Below the pieces are notes generated by a model that was not told where the DNA came from, searched no databases, and was given only the letters and a program-made list of their open reading frames with translations. From Lachnospiraceae bacterium (GTDB lineage: Bacteria; Bacillota; Clostridia; Lachnospirales; Lachnospiraceae), in the NCBI GenBank assembly GCA_024681795.1, contig JAILAD010000051.1, positions 62,001 through 126,000 of the forward strand: 64,000 nucleotides of DNA. The letters run 5' to 3'. Positions 48,754-58,111 of the stretch are shown in pieces (position 1 is the first letter of the stretch; each line of letters starts with the position of its first letter). Made by a program: the position numbers and the translations under genes.

Positions 48754-50001
48754 ATGAAAACAGTTATAATCGGCGGCGGCCCTGCGGGAATGATGGCGGC
48801 CGTCTCCGCAGCAGATTCGGGGGATAACGTAATTCTCCTGGAAAAAAACGAAAAACTCGGAAAGAAACTTTTTATCACGGGCAAAGGCAGATGTAATGTC
48901 ACCAATGCCTGTGAGAGAGAAGTTTTCTTTGAACATGTCATTTCGAATCCGAAATTCTTATATTCCGCGTATTCCGCACTGGATTCCAAAGCATTGATGG
49001 ATTTTATTGAAGAGAATAAAACGCCGCTTAAAATCGAACGCGGAAACCGCGTTTTTCCGGTAAGTGACCATTCCTATGATATTATCGATGCACTGAAAAG
49101 AGCATTACAGGCGGGAGACGTCGAAATCAGGCTGAATACGGAAGCAGGCGGGATTCTGACCGGGGAGACGGAAGCGGAAACGGGGAAAAAAGTGATTACG
49201 GGAGTCCGTTTAAAAAACGGGGAGATGATAAAAGCCGATAAAGTAATCCTGGCAACCGGAGGATTGTCCTATCCGTCCACGGGATCCACCGGAGACGGAC
49301 ATAAATTTGCGGAAGAATCCGGTCATAAAATGACGGCATGCAGACCTGCGCTTGTTCCCTTTGAAACGAAAGAGGAATGGGTGAAATCCTTACAGGGATT
49401 AAGCCTTAAAAATGTAAAACTGTCCCTTGTAAACGGCGGAAAAACGATATACGGCGAACAGGGAGAAATGCTTTTTACGCATTTCGGAATCAGCGGTCCG
49501 CTCGTTCTTTCCGCAAGCAGCATATATGCGGGAATTAAGGAATATAAAGATCCGCATGTTCTGATTGACTTAAAACCGGCATTAACCGAAGAGGAGACGG
49601 ACAGGCGTCTGATCCGGGAACTACAGGAGGGGAACCGGAAGGAACTGAAAAATATCTTAAATGAAATCTATCCCCTGAAACTTGCCGGAATCATTTGCGA
49701 TATAGCGGGAATTGATCAGTACAGGCGCTGCAACGAGGTTTCCGCAAAAGAACGAAAGGCACTTCTTGATGTAACGAAACGGCTTAGAATCAGCATCAGG
49801 GGATGCAGGGATTTTAATGAAGCCATCATAACGCACGGCGGAGTTTCGGTAAAGGAGATTCAGCCGAAAACGATGGAGAGCAGGATTGTTTCCGGCTTGT
49901 ATTTTGCAGGAGAAATTATGGACGTGGATGCATTTACCGGAGGGTTTAATCTCCAGATTGCATTCAGCACGGGATACCTTGCCGGAAAACATATTTACTG
50001 A
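48754..50001 (+). CDS. NAD(P)/FAD-dependent oxidoreductase, HI0933/BaiN family
   Basis: VIIGGGPAGMMAAVSAADSGDNVILLEKNEKLGKKLFITGKGRCNVTNAC, LATGGLSYPSTGSTGDGHKFAEESGH, GGFNLQIAFSTGYLAGK. Confidence 0.93.
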   Translation: MKTVIIGGGPAGMMAAVSAADSGDNVILLEKNEKLGKKLFITGKGRCNVTNACEREVFFEHVISNPKFLYSAYSALDSKALMDFIEENKTPLKIERGNRVFPVSDHSYDIIDALKRALQAGDVEIRLNTEAGGILTGETEAETGKKVITGVRLKNGEMIKADKVILATGGLSYPSTGSTGDGHKFAEESGHKMTACRPALVPFETKEEWVKSLQGLSLKNVKLSLVNGGKTIYGEQGEMLFTHFGISGPLVLSASSIYAGIKEYKDPHVLIDLKPALTEEETDRRLIRELQEGNRKELKNILNEIYPLKLAGIICDIAGIDQYRRCNEVSAKERKALLDVTKRLRISIRGCRDFNEAIITHGGVSVKEIQPKTMESRIVSGLYFAGEIMDVDAFTGGFNLQIAFSTGYLAGKHIY

Positions 50002-50068
50002 CGGAAGTAATTTTATTATAATGGTACGGGTTTTATTAAAATACGGAGTACATTAACAGGAGATTATC

Positions 50069-50737
50069 ATGGGATTTAACGTAGCAATCGACGGACCTGC
50101 CGGCGCAGGAAAAAGCACAATTGCAAAGCTTCTTGCACGTGAACTGAATTTTATTTATGTGGATACGGGAGCAATGTACCGGGCTATCGCACTTCATCTT
50201 TTAAGAAAGGGTGTGAAAATCGAAGACCGCGACCGTTTTGCGGCGGAATGCAGGGATGCGGACGTGACCATCCGTTATGAGGACGGAGTACAGCAGGTGA
50301 TTTTAAACGGAGAAAATGTCAGCGGTCTCATTCGTACGGAAGAGGTCGGGAACATGGCTTCCGCCAGCAGCGTGGACGGTGAGGTTCGCGCAAAACTGCT
50401 GGATTTGCAGAGAAATCTTGCGAAAGAAAATGACGTCGTGATGGATGGCAGGGATATCGGTACGAATATTCTTCCGAATGCGGATGCAAAGTTTTATCTG
50501 ACCGCATCCGTGGAAGAACGCGCAAACAGAAGGTTTAAGGAACTTACCGAAAAAGGCGTTGCGTGTGATTTGGAAACCATCAAAGCAGATATCAGGGAGC
50601 GTGACGAAAGAGATATGAATCGTGAAATTGCTCCCCTGAAACAGGCGGAGGATGCGGTTTTGGTCGATTCCTCCGATATGGGAATCGAAGAAGTTCTGGA
50701 GTGTATGCTTCAGACCATTCACAAGGTTCGGAAATAA
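50069..50737 (+). CDS. cmk: Cytidylate kinase
   Basis: NVAIDGPAGAGKSTIAKLLA, YVDTGAMYRAIALHLL, DGRDIGTNILPNADAKFYLTAS. Confidence 0.97.
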   Translation: MGFNVAIDGPAGAGKSTIAKLLARELNFIYVDTGAMYRAIALHLLRKGVKIEDRDRFAAECRDADVTIRYEDGVQQVILNGENVSGLIRTEEVGNMASASSVDGEVRAKLLDLQRNLAKENDVVMDGRDIGTNILPNADAKFYLTASVEERANRRFKELTEKGVACDLETIKADIRERDERDMNREIAPLKQAEDAVLVDSSDMGIEEVLECMLQTIHKVRK

Positions 50738-50815
50738 CTTGTTTCGGACGATTCGTAACGGTCGGAAATAAGGTCGCCCGGATTGAAGTATAAACCCGGG
50801 AAAACGGAGAAAAAT

Positions 50816-51667
50816 ATGGAAGTAAAAACAGCGAAAACCGCAGGGTTCTGCTTCGGCGTGGAACGGGCGGTAAACTCCGTATATGAGGAAATCGAAAAAG
50901 GCGGGAAAATTTATACCTACGGACCGATTATCCATAACGAAAGCGTGGTGGACGATCTGGCGGCAAGAGGAGTAGAGGTCATCTCTTCCGAAGAGGAACT
51001 CGGCCGGATTAAAGAAGGAACCGTTATTTTGAGATCCCACGGAGTCGAGAAAAAAATATACGACATTCTGGAAAAAAATCATATTCCGTATGTTGACGCA
51101 ACCTGTCCGTTTGTGAAAAAAATCCATAAAATCGTGGAAAAGGCAAGCGATGAGGGGAACGTGATTATCATTGTCGGAAACCCTTCGCACCCTGAAGTAG
51201 AGGGGATTTGCAGCTATGTAAAAGGCAGTTGTCATGTTGTGGAATCGACGGAAGAGGCGGATGCACTGAATCTTTCAAAAGACGCAGAATATACGATTGT
51301 TTCCCAGACAACATTTAATTCAACAAAGTTTAAAGATATAGTTGATATTTTGAACAAAAAAGGGTATTATAGTAGTGTTGTGAATACTATTTGTAACGCA
51401 ACTGCGGAACGCCAGACTGAGGCGAAAACAATTGCGGCGGAAGTAGACGCAATGATCGTAATAGGGGGATCACACAGTTCAAACTCGAGAAAGCTATTTG
51501 AGATTTGTTCGAAAGAGTGCAACTTGACATTTTTCATCCAGACCAAGGATGATCTGAAACAGGTTGAACTGCCTGATTCAGTAGAACTGGTGGGTATTAC
51601 GGCAGGGGCATCGACCCCAAAGAATATTATTGAGGAGGTTCAAAAATATGTCAGAACAGACTTTTGA
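50816..51667 (+). CDS. ispH: 4-hydroxy-3-methylbut-2-enyl diphosphate reductase
   Basis: KTAGFCFGVERAVN, IIHNESVVDDLAARGVEV, VDATCPFVKKIH, CNATAERQTEA, ITAGASTP; ORF track starts 50783. Confidence 0.96.
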   Translation: MEVKTAKTAGFCFGVERAVNSVYEEIEKGGKIYTYGPIIHNESVVDDLAARGVEVISSEEELGRIKEGTVILRSHGVEKKIYDILEKNHIPYVDATCPFVKKIHKIVEKASDEGNVIIIVGNPSHPEVEGICSYVKGSCHVVESTEEADALNLSKDAEYTIVSQTTFNSTKFKDIVDILNKKGYYSSVVNTICNATAERQTEAKTIAAEVDAMIVIGGSHSSNSRKLFEICSKECNLTFFIQTKDDLKQVELPDSVELVGITAGASTPKNIIEEVQKYVRTDF

Positions 51668-52775
51668 ACAAATGCTTGAAGCGTCATTAAAGACTATTCA
51701 TACGGGGGATATCGTAACGGGTACGGTTATTGACGTAAAGCCCGACGAGTTGATTCTTAATATCGGCTACAAATCAGACGGAATTCTTCCCAAGAATGAG
51801 TATTCGAATGATGCAAGCATCAATCTTCTGGAAGCTGTAAAGCCCGGAGATGAAATTGAAGTTAAGGTACTTAAGGTAAACGACGGAGAAGGACAGGTTG
51901 CCCTTACCCACAAGAGAATTGTTGCAGACAGAGGCAGCAAGAAACTGGAAGAAGCATTCAACAACGGTGAGGTTCTTACCGCTAAGGTGGCTCAGGTTCT
52001 TGACCGCGGACTCTGTGTTGTAGTGGATGATGTAAGAATCTTCATTCCCGCAAGTCTTGTATCCGATGTTTTTGAAAAAGACTTAACCAAGTATCAGGAT
52101 CAGGAAATTTCCTTTGTCATGAAGGATTATGATCCGCAGAAGAGAAGATATATCGGAGACCGCAAGCAGATTCTTGTGAAAGAGAAAGCGGAAGCACAGA
52201 CCGAACTTCTCGGAAAGATTCAGGTAGATGATATTATCGACGGTGTAATCAAGAATGTTACCGATTTCGGTGCGTTTGTAGATCTCGGCGGAATTGACGG
52301 ACTTCTTCATATCTCCGAAATGAGCTGGGGAAGAATTGACAACCCGAAGAAACATTTCAAGGTTGGCGAGTCCATCAAAGTTAAAATCAAAGAAATCAAC
52401 GGAACCAAGATTGCTCTTACCGCTAAATTTGATGATGCAAATCCCTGGAAGGATGCAGCCAGCAAATATGCAGTAGGCAATGTAGTAACCGGAAGAGTTG
52501 CGAGAATGACTGATTTTGGTGCATTTGTAGAACTGGAGCCGGGTGTTGACGCACTCCTTCATGTTTCCCAGATTTCCAAAGATCATATTGCAAAGCCTTC
52601 GGATGTATTAAAGAAAGACGAAGAAGTAACCGCAAAGATCGTTGATTTCAATGAAGAAACCCAGAAGATCAGCCTTTCCGTTAAGGCACTTCTTCCGGAT
52701 AATGCTGCAGATGATGCGGAAGAAGCTCCCGCAGAGGAAACTGCAGAAACCGCAGATGCTCCTGCAGAAGAATAA
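51648..52775 (+). CDS. rpsA: 30S ribosomal protein S1-like protein (four S1 domains)
   Basis: Four S1 repeats, e.g. VTDFGAFVDLGGIDGLLHISEMSW and MTDFGAFVELEPGVDALLHVSQIS; SD GAGGAGG upstream; overlaps the ispH 3' end by 20 bp. Confidence 0.93.
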   Translation: MSEQTFEQMLEASLKTIHTGDIVTGTVIDVKPDELILNIGYKSDGILPKNEYSNDASINLLEAVKPGDEIEVKVLKVNDGEGQVALTHKRIVADRGSKKLEEAFNNGEVLTAKVAQVLDRGLCVVVDDVRIFIPASLVSDVFEKDLTKYQDQEISFVMKDYDPQKRRYIGDRKQILVKEKAEAQTELLGKIQVDDIIDGVIKNVTDFGAFVDLGGIDGLLHISEMSWGRIDNPKKHFKVGESIKVKIKEINGTKIALTAKFDDANPWKDAASKYAVGNVVTGRVARMTDFGAFVELEPGVDALLHVSQISKDHIAKPSDVLKKDEEVTAKIVDFNEETQKISLSVKALLPDNAADDAEEAPAEETAETADAPAEE

Positions 52776-52802
52776 GAGATTCATTTAAAAACAATAAGAA
52801 TT

Positions 52803-52832
52803 ACCCCGGCAATGCTTTGCCGGGGTTTTCGT
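52803..52832 (+). terminator. Terminator of the cmk-ispH-rpsA operon
   Basis: ACCCCGGCAA-tgct-TTGCCGGGGTTTTC. Confidence 0.85.
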
Positions 52833-52878
52833 TATAAGAAAAGAACAAGGTAAAATACGGGATTTCACGGGGAGAGCA

Positions 52879-53652
52879 ATGGAAAACACCTATGAGGATT
52901 TCAATAAAGAATTTTATAAACTCACCGGAATCAATCTGGAGTTCTACAAAGAACGACAGATGAAGCGCAGAATTGAGTCCTTTATGAACGGAAGATGCGG
53001 AAGTGATTATGTAAAATTTACGGCCGTTCTTTCCTCGAACCGGGAAGTGCTGGATGAGTTTATCGATTATACGACGATTAACGTGTCGGAATTTTTTCGA
53101 AATCCGGAACAGTGGGAGTGTCTGGAAAAAGAAGTGATTCCGAAACTGAAGCGGAATTCCAAAATCAGAATCTGGTCCGCGGCGTGTTCTACCGGGGACG
53201 AGCCTTATACTCTGGCTATGATTTTTTTAAAGTATTTTCCGAAAACCGAATTCAGTATTCTTGCAACGGATATTGACGAAAGGGCAATTGAAGCGGCAAA
53301 GAAGGGGATTTATCCGGGAAAGAGCATAGTAAACGTACCCGCGGAATACCGGAAGTATTTTACCAAAACGGAGAATAATTTTTATTCTGTCAGCCCGGAG
53401 ATTAAGAAATGCGTTCATTTCAAAAAACATAATCTGTTTTCGGACATTTATCCGGTGAACATTAATCTCCTGGTTTGCAGAAACGTGTTGATTTATTTTA
53501 CGGAAGAGAAGAAGGACGAGATTTTCAGACAGTATTATAAGAGTATGGCAAGAGGCGGTACGCTGTTCCTCGGAAATACCGAGCAGATCGTAAATTATAA
53601 GGAAATCGGTTTTGAACGGAAAGCATCTTTCTTCTATGAGAAAAAACAGTGA
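52879..53652 (+). CDS. cheR: CheR-type protein-glutamate methyltransferase
   Basis: INVSEFFRNPEQWECLEKEVIPKL, IRIWSAACSTGDEPYTLAMIF, CRNVLIYFTEEKKDEIFRQYYKSMARGGTLFLGNTE. Confidence 0.93.
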   Translation: MENTYEDFNKEFYKLTGINLEFYKERQMKRRIESFMNGRCGSDYVKFTAVLSSNREVLDEFIDYTTINVSEFFRNPEQWECLEKEVIPKLKRNSKIRIWSAACSTGDEPYTLAMIFLKYFPKTEFSILATDIDERAIEAAKKGIYPGKSIVNVPAEYRKYFTKTENNFYSVSPEIKKCVHFKKHNLFSDIYPVNINLLVCRNVLIYFTEEKKDEIFRQYYKSMARGGTLFLGNTEQIVNYKEIGFERKASFFYEKKQ

Positions 53653-53673
53653 AAATGTTCATCATTTCATCAA

Positions 53674-53699
53674 AAAAGCCTGTCGAATGACAGGCTTTT
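53674..53699. terminator. Terminator between convergent genes
   Basis: AAAAGCCTGTC-gaat-GACAGGCTTTT. Confidence 0.88.
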
Positions 53700-53736
53700 G
53701 CTTGTTGATACTGAATTGCGGAAGAGGAACAAAATC

Positions 53737-54852
53737 TTACCGGATTTCATCCTCTGCGATTACCATATTCTGCAATACATGTTCCGCATAATCGTTGAAG
53801 GATTTCCGGCTGGTCTTGAACTCGTCAGTGAGTTCGAAGAAGTAGTCACGGTCACGGTAACTGCGTTTGAAGAACGGGGTAAAAAGCGGTTCCCACTGCG
53901 GAAGATAGGACGATACCTTTCTGGTGTAGCAGGTTGCCGCGGTTGCCTGACGCCTGTGGTCGGGATCCACGGATGCCGCAACGGATTTGTGAATCGCCAT
54001 GTCTTCTTCGGGAAGATAATAATAATCCCTGTAATTGGAGTAGTAGTATTTCATTTCTTCTTCATAAAGAGGTACCTTTAAGACTCCGTTTACGCCGTTT
54101 CCGGTAAAATAGCAGCCGTTTGCGGAATAACTGATCGGCACGGGAATCTCGGAGAGGAAACGTAAATTTAAAACCAGCTCCTGACGTTTCTTGTTGTTGT
54201 AATCATTATAATAATTTGCCTGTACTTTCATAACGCGGATCGGAAGATTGAATAAATCGGAGATGCCCATAACGGAGAGCAGATCCAGCATTCCGATTAA
54301 GTCCTCCTTGTTATGAAGAAGTAAAAGGCGTTCATTTTCTTCGTCATGACTGCATGCATAATCGTGGTAGAAATTAATCAGTTCACCGCCGGTATACTGA
54401 TCGTCCCTTTTTACCCCGAGGAAGGTTTCGATAGTTGTCTGCTTGCAGTTTTCCAGTTTCAGGAAATTCTTATAGGGCTTGATTCTCTTATATAAGTCAA
54501 CTCCCTTAAAATCGTCAAACTGGAAGGGAATTCCGTACATTTCGCATTTCTGGGTAATGTAGGGAAGGTCGAAGCGGTTACCGTTAAAGTGGATGATGAA
54601 ACTATAGTTTAAACAAAACTCGATGAAAGCGTTTAAAACCATAACTTCTTCGTCATAATTCTCGGCAAGCCATTGGATGGTGTGCCATTCATCATTTTCA
54701 TGATATGCACAGCCAATCATGTAAAGATTGGAACTTTTGGCGGTAAAGCCCGTTGTTTCAATGTCAAGAAAAAGAATCTTATCGGGATTTTCAAGGTTTT
54801 CCACAGGATAAGAAGGGGCAATATCCCCCAGATCGTTCGTGATTGTTTTCAT
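53737..54852 (-). CDS. YprB-like RNase H-fold 3'-5' exonuclease domain protein
   Basis: ILFLDIETTGFTAKSSNLYMIGCAY, IHFNGNRFDLPYITQKCEMYGI, LLLHNKEDLIGMLDLLSVM (DEDD-type motifs). Confidence 0.88.
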   Translation of the reverse strand: MKTITNDLGDIAPSYPVENLENPDKILFLDIETTGFTAKSSNLYMIGCAYHENDEWHTIQWLAENYDEEVMVLNAFIEFCLNYSFIIHFNGNRFDLPYITQKCEMYGIPFQFDDFKGVDLYKRIKPYKNFLKLENCKQTTIETFLGVKRDDQYTGGELINFYHDYACSHDEENERLLLLHNKEDLIGMLDLLSVMGISDLFNLPIRVMKVQANYYNDYNNKKRQELVLNLRFLSEIPVPISYSANGCYFTGNGVNGVLKVPLYEEEMKYYYSNYRDYYYLPEEDMAIHKSVAASVDPDHRRQATAATCYTRKVSSYLPQWEPLFTPFFKRSYRDRDYFFELTDEFKTSRKSFNDYAEHVLQNMVIAEDEIR

Positions 54853-55133
54853 AGATTTTCCTCCAAATAATAATCAAAGCATATCCGCAATTTGCATATC
54901 CGCAAACCGACATTATTTGTGATTCATGGTGATAATTCAGACCATGATTTTAAAAACAAAATTATTTTAACATATTTGGTGGTATTTTGCACAAAAAATA
55001 GTGTTTTTTTGCAATTCTTTTTACATTTCGAATATAGATAATCTGCCCAAAAATAGTAGAATAGAAAATGGTGTGTTTTGTATATAAATATGTAAGGATT
55101 TTTTGTAATTTAACGTAACTAAGGAGACAGAAA

Positions 55134-56462
55134 ATGGCTAGGTTTACTTTCCGCGGGGGCATTCATCCCTATGAGGGAAAAGAATTGTCCAAGGATAAGC
55201 CCATCCGGCTCTATGAAGAGCCGAAGGGGGATTTAGTGTATCCTCTTTCCCAGCACATCGGCGCACCGGCGAGTGCAATTGTGGAAAAAGGTGACCATGT
55301 TCTGATTGGTCAGAAAATCGCCGAAGCGGGGGGATTTGTATCGTCCCCGATTTATGCAACCGTTTCCGGCACCGTTAAGGCTATTGAACCGAGACGTGTC
55401 ATCACCGGTGATAACGTGATGAGTATCGTTATTGAAAACGACGGACAGTATGAGTCCGTAGAGTTCAGTCAGCCGAAGGCGGTAGAGGTTTTACTCAAGG
55501 AAGAAATCATCAATCTGATTAAGGAAGGCGGAGTTGTCGGCATGGGCGGTGCCGGATTCCCGACACATGTAAAGCTTTCTCCGAAGGAACCGGACAAGAT
55601 TGATTATGTCATCGCAAACTGTTCGGAATGCGAACCGTATCTTACTTCGGATTATCGTAAAATGATTGAGGAACCCGAAAAACTCGTGGAAGGCTTGTCC
55701 ATTATTTTACGTCTTTTTGATAATGCAAGAGGCATTCTTGCGGTGGAAGACAACAAACCGGACTGTATCCAGATTCTGAAAAAAACAGTCAAGGACTTAA
55801 ATCTCGAGAGGATTTCCGTTGTCTCCCTGAAAACGAAATATCCGCAGGGCGCCGAGCGTCAGCTGATTTTTGCAACGACCGGACGTGCCATCAATTCCTC
55901 CATGCTTCCCGCCGATGCGGGCTGTGTGGTAAATAACGTGGATACCGTTATTTCCGTCTATAATGCGGTAAAACTCGGAAGACCCCTGATGCACAGAATC
56001 GTCACCGTAACGGGCGACTGCATTAAGGATCCGGTAAACTTCAAGGTCCGCATCGGCACGAGTTATGCGGAACTGATTGACGAAGCGGGCGGTTTTGTAA
56101 AGGAACCCGAAAAAATCGTATCCGGCGGACCCATGATGGGCTTTGCAATCTTTGATACGAATGTACCCTGTACAAAGACCAGTTCGGCGCTTCTTTGCTT
56201 AAGCCATGACGATGTTTCACATGCAAACGAAACCGCATGCATCAACTGCGGAAGATGTGTGGAAGTATGTCCCGGAAGAGTTGTTCCGTCAAGGCTTGCC
56301 GATTATGCACAGCATAAGGATAAAGAAGCATTTGAAAAAGCGAACGGAATGGAATGCTGCGAATGCGGATGCTGCAGTTATATCTGCCCCGCAAAACGTC
56401 AGCTTACCCAGTCCATTAAATCAATGCGAAGAATGATTCTCGCAGACAGAAAGAAAAAGTAG
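55134..56462 (+). CDS. rnfC: Rnf complex subunit RnfC
   Basis: FRGGIHPYEGKELSKDKPIRL, GMGGAGFPTHVKLSP, two 4Fe-4S motifs (CINCGRCVEVCPG, CCECGCCSYICPAKR). Confidence 0.97.
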   Translation: MARFTFRGGIHPYEGKELSKDKPIRLYEEPKGDLVYPLSQHIGAPASAIVEKGDHVLIGQKIAEAGGFVSSPIYATVSGTVKAIEPRRVITGDNVMSIVIENDGQYESVEFSQPKAVEVLLKEEIINLIKEGGVVGMGGAGFPTHVKLSPKEPDKIDYVIANCSECEPYLTSDYRKMIEEPEKLVEGLSIILRLFDNARGILAVEDNKPDCIQILKKTVKDLNLERISVVSLKTKYPQGAERQLIFATTGRAINSSMLPADAGCVVNNVDTVISVYNAVKLGRPLMHRIVTVTGDCIKDPVNFKVRIGTSYAELIDEAGGFVKEPEKIVSGGPMMGFAIFDTNVPCTKTSSALLCLSHDDVSHANETACINCGRCVEVCPGRVVPSRLADYAQHKDKEAFEKANGMECCECGCCSYICPAKRQLTQSIKSMRRMILADRKKK

Positions 56463-56471
56463 GAGGATAGT

Positions 56472-57440
56472 ATGAAGGACATGATGCAGGTATCATCAAA
56501 TCCGCACGTGCGGTCACGCGTTACTACCTCCATGATTATGTATTCGGTAGTTATCGCGCTGCTTCCCGCAACCGTTTTCGGAATTATCCAGTTCGGATGG
56601 TATGCGGCGTTAATTATTGCGGTTACGGTCGGAACCGCAGTTCTGACAGAGCATTTGTTCTGTCTGATTTCAAAGAAACCGTCCACCGTTAAGGACGGAA
56701 GTGCAATGGTAACGGGTCTGCTTCTGGCATTGAACCTGCCGCCGCACATTCCCGTATGGATTGCAATTTTCGGTGCCGTTTTTGCCATTGTGGTTGTAAA
56801 GCTTTTATTCGGCGGTCTCGGTCAGAACTTTATGAACCCGGCACTTGGTGCAAGATGTTTTCTGGTTATTTCATTTGCAAAATACATGACCAATTTTGAC
56901 TGTGATGCATTCACGGGTCCGACTCCGCTGGCTTTGTTAAAGGACGGAGAGTGTGTTAACGTGTTCAATATGGTACTCGGAAAAACAGGCGGTACCATCG
57001 GTGAAACATCCGTGATTGCGATTGTGCTCGGAGCCTGCTTTTTAATCTGGCTCGGTGTCATTGATCTTCGTATTCCGGGAATGTACATTTTATCGTTTGC
57101 GGTTTTTGTTGTCATTTTCGGACAGAACGGGCTGGTTCCCTATCTTACGGGAAGCAGTTCCTCATTCTTTAATCTGACTTATCTTTGTGCACAGCTTTCC
57201 GGCGGCGGTCTGATGCTTGGTGCGTTCTTTATGGCAACCGATTACACGACCAGACCGATTACGAAGAAAGGTCAGTATCTGTACGGAATATTACTCGGTA
57301 TCCTGACCGGACTTTTCCGTATTTTCGGACCGGGTGCGGAGGGCGTATCCTATGCCATTATTCTCGGCAACCTGGTTGTGCCTTTGATTGAGAAATTTAC
57401 GATGCCGAAGGCCTTCGGGAAAGGAGGCGAGAAAGCATGA
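56472..57440 (+). CDS. rnfD: Rnf complex subunit RnfD
   Basis: Polytopic; SSNPHVRSRVTTSMIMYSVVIALLPA, DGSAMVTGLLLALNLPPHIPVWIAIFGAVFAIVVVKLLFGGLGQNFMNPAL. Confidence 0.97.
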   Translation: MKDMMQVSSNPHVRSRVTTSMIMYSVVIALLPATVFGIIQFGWYAALIIAVTVGTAVLTEHLFCLISKKPSTVKDGSAMVTGLLLALNLPPHIPVWIAIFGAVFAIVVVKLLFGGLGQNFMNPALGARCFLVISFAKYMTNFDCDAFTGPTPLALLKDGECVNVFNMVLGKTGGTIGETSVIAIVLGACFLIWLGVIDLRIPGMYILSFAVFVVIFGQNGLVPYLTGSSSSFFNLTYLCAQLSGGGLMLGAFFMATDYTTRPITKKGQYLYGILLGILTGLFRIFGPGAEGVSYAIILGNLVVPLIEKFTMPKAFGKGGEKA

Positions 57441-58111
57441 GTAAAGATGCAGCAGTAAAGAAAAATTCAAGTCCTGCGGCGGGAATCATCAAAGATACTC
57501 TGATTATTTTTGCGATTACCCTGATTGCAGGCCTGGTTTTGGGATTCGTATACGAACTTACCAAAGAACCGATTGAAACACAGAAAATGGCAAAGCAGGC
57601 AGCCGCATGTTCGGAAGTCTTCAAAGAGGCCGATGAAAACGGAAATCTTACGGATGTCGTGAAGCTCAGTTTTGAGGAAATCCCCGTAAGTGAAACGGCC
57701 CTTGCCTCGGTATCCGGAAATTCGGATGTGAAAGCAACCGTAACGGAAGTATATGAGGCAACGACAAATGACGGAAAGCGTTACGGATATGTAATTGCAG
57801 TGGAGACCTCGGAAGGGTACGGCGGAAATATCCGGTTTTACATGGGTGTGACCATGGATGAGATTTTAAAAGGTATTTCCATTCTCGAGATTCATGAAAC
57901 TCCCGGCCTCGGTATGAGAGCATCGGAGGTCCTGACTCCGCAGTTCAGAAATGTGGCAGGTCCCGAATTTACGGTGACCAAATCCGGAAAGACAAACGAT
58001 TCGGAAATCGATGCCATCACCTCTGCAACCATCACTTCCAAGGCAGTTACCAGAGGAGTTAACTTCGGGATGAAATATTTTAAAGCCATGCAGGAAGGAG
58101 GGGTTCAGTAA
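57437..58111 (+). CDS. rnfG: Rnf complex subunit RnfG
   Basis: Single TM; ETPGLGMRASE, EIDAITSATITSKAVTRGVN flavinylation-type motif. Confidence 0.95.
   Translation: MSKDAAVKKNSSPAAGIIKDTLIIFAITLIAGLVLGFVYELTKEPIETQKMAKQAAACSEVFKEADENGNLTDVVKLSFEEIPVSETALASVSGNSDVKATVTEVYEATTNDGKRYGYVIAVETSEGYGGNIRFYMGVTMDEILKGISILEIHETPGLGMRASEVLTPQFRNVAGPEFTVTKSGKTNDSEIDAITSATITSKAVTRGVNFGMKYFKAMQEGGVQ

Noticed and set aside
50303-51235. 310-aa antisense ORF opposite cmk/ispH
   Set aside because: Spans two well-supported plus-strand genes and their junction; no SD or recognisable domain
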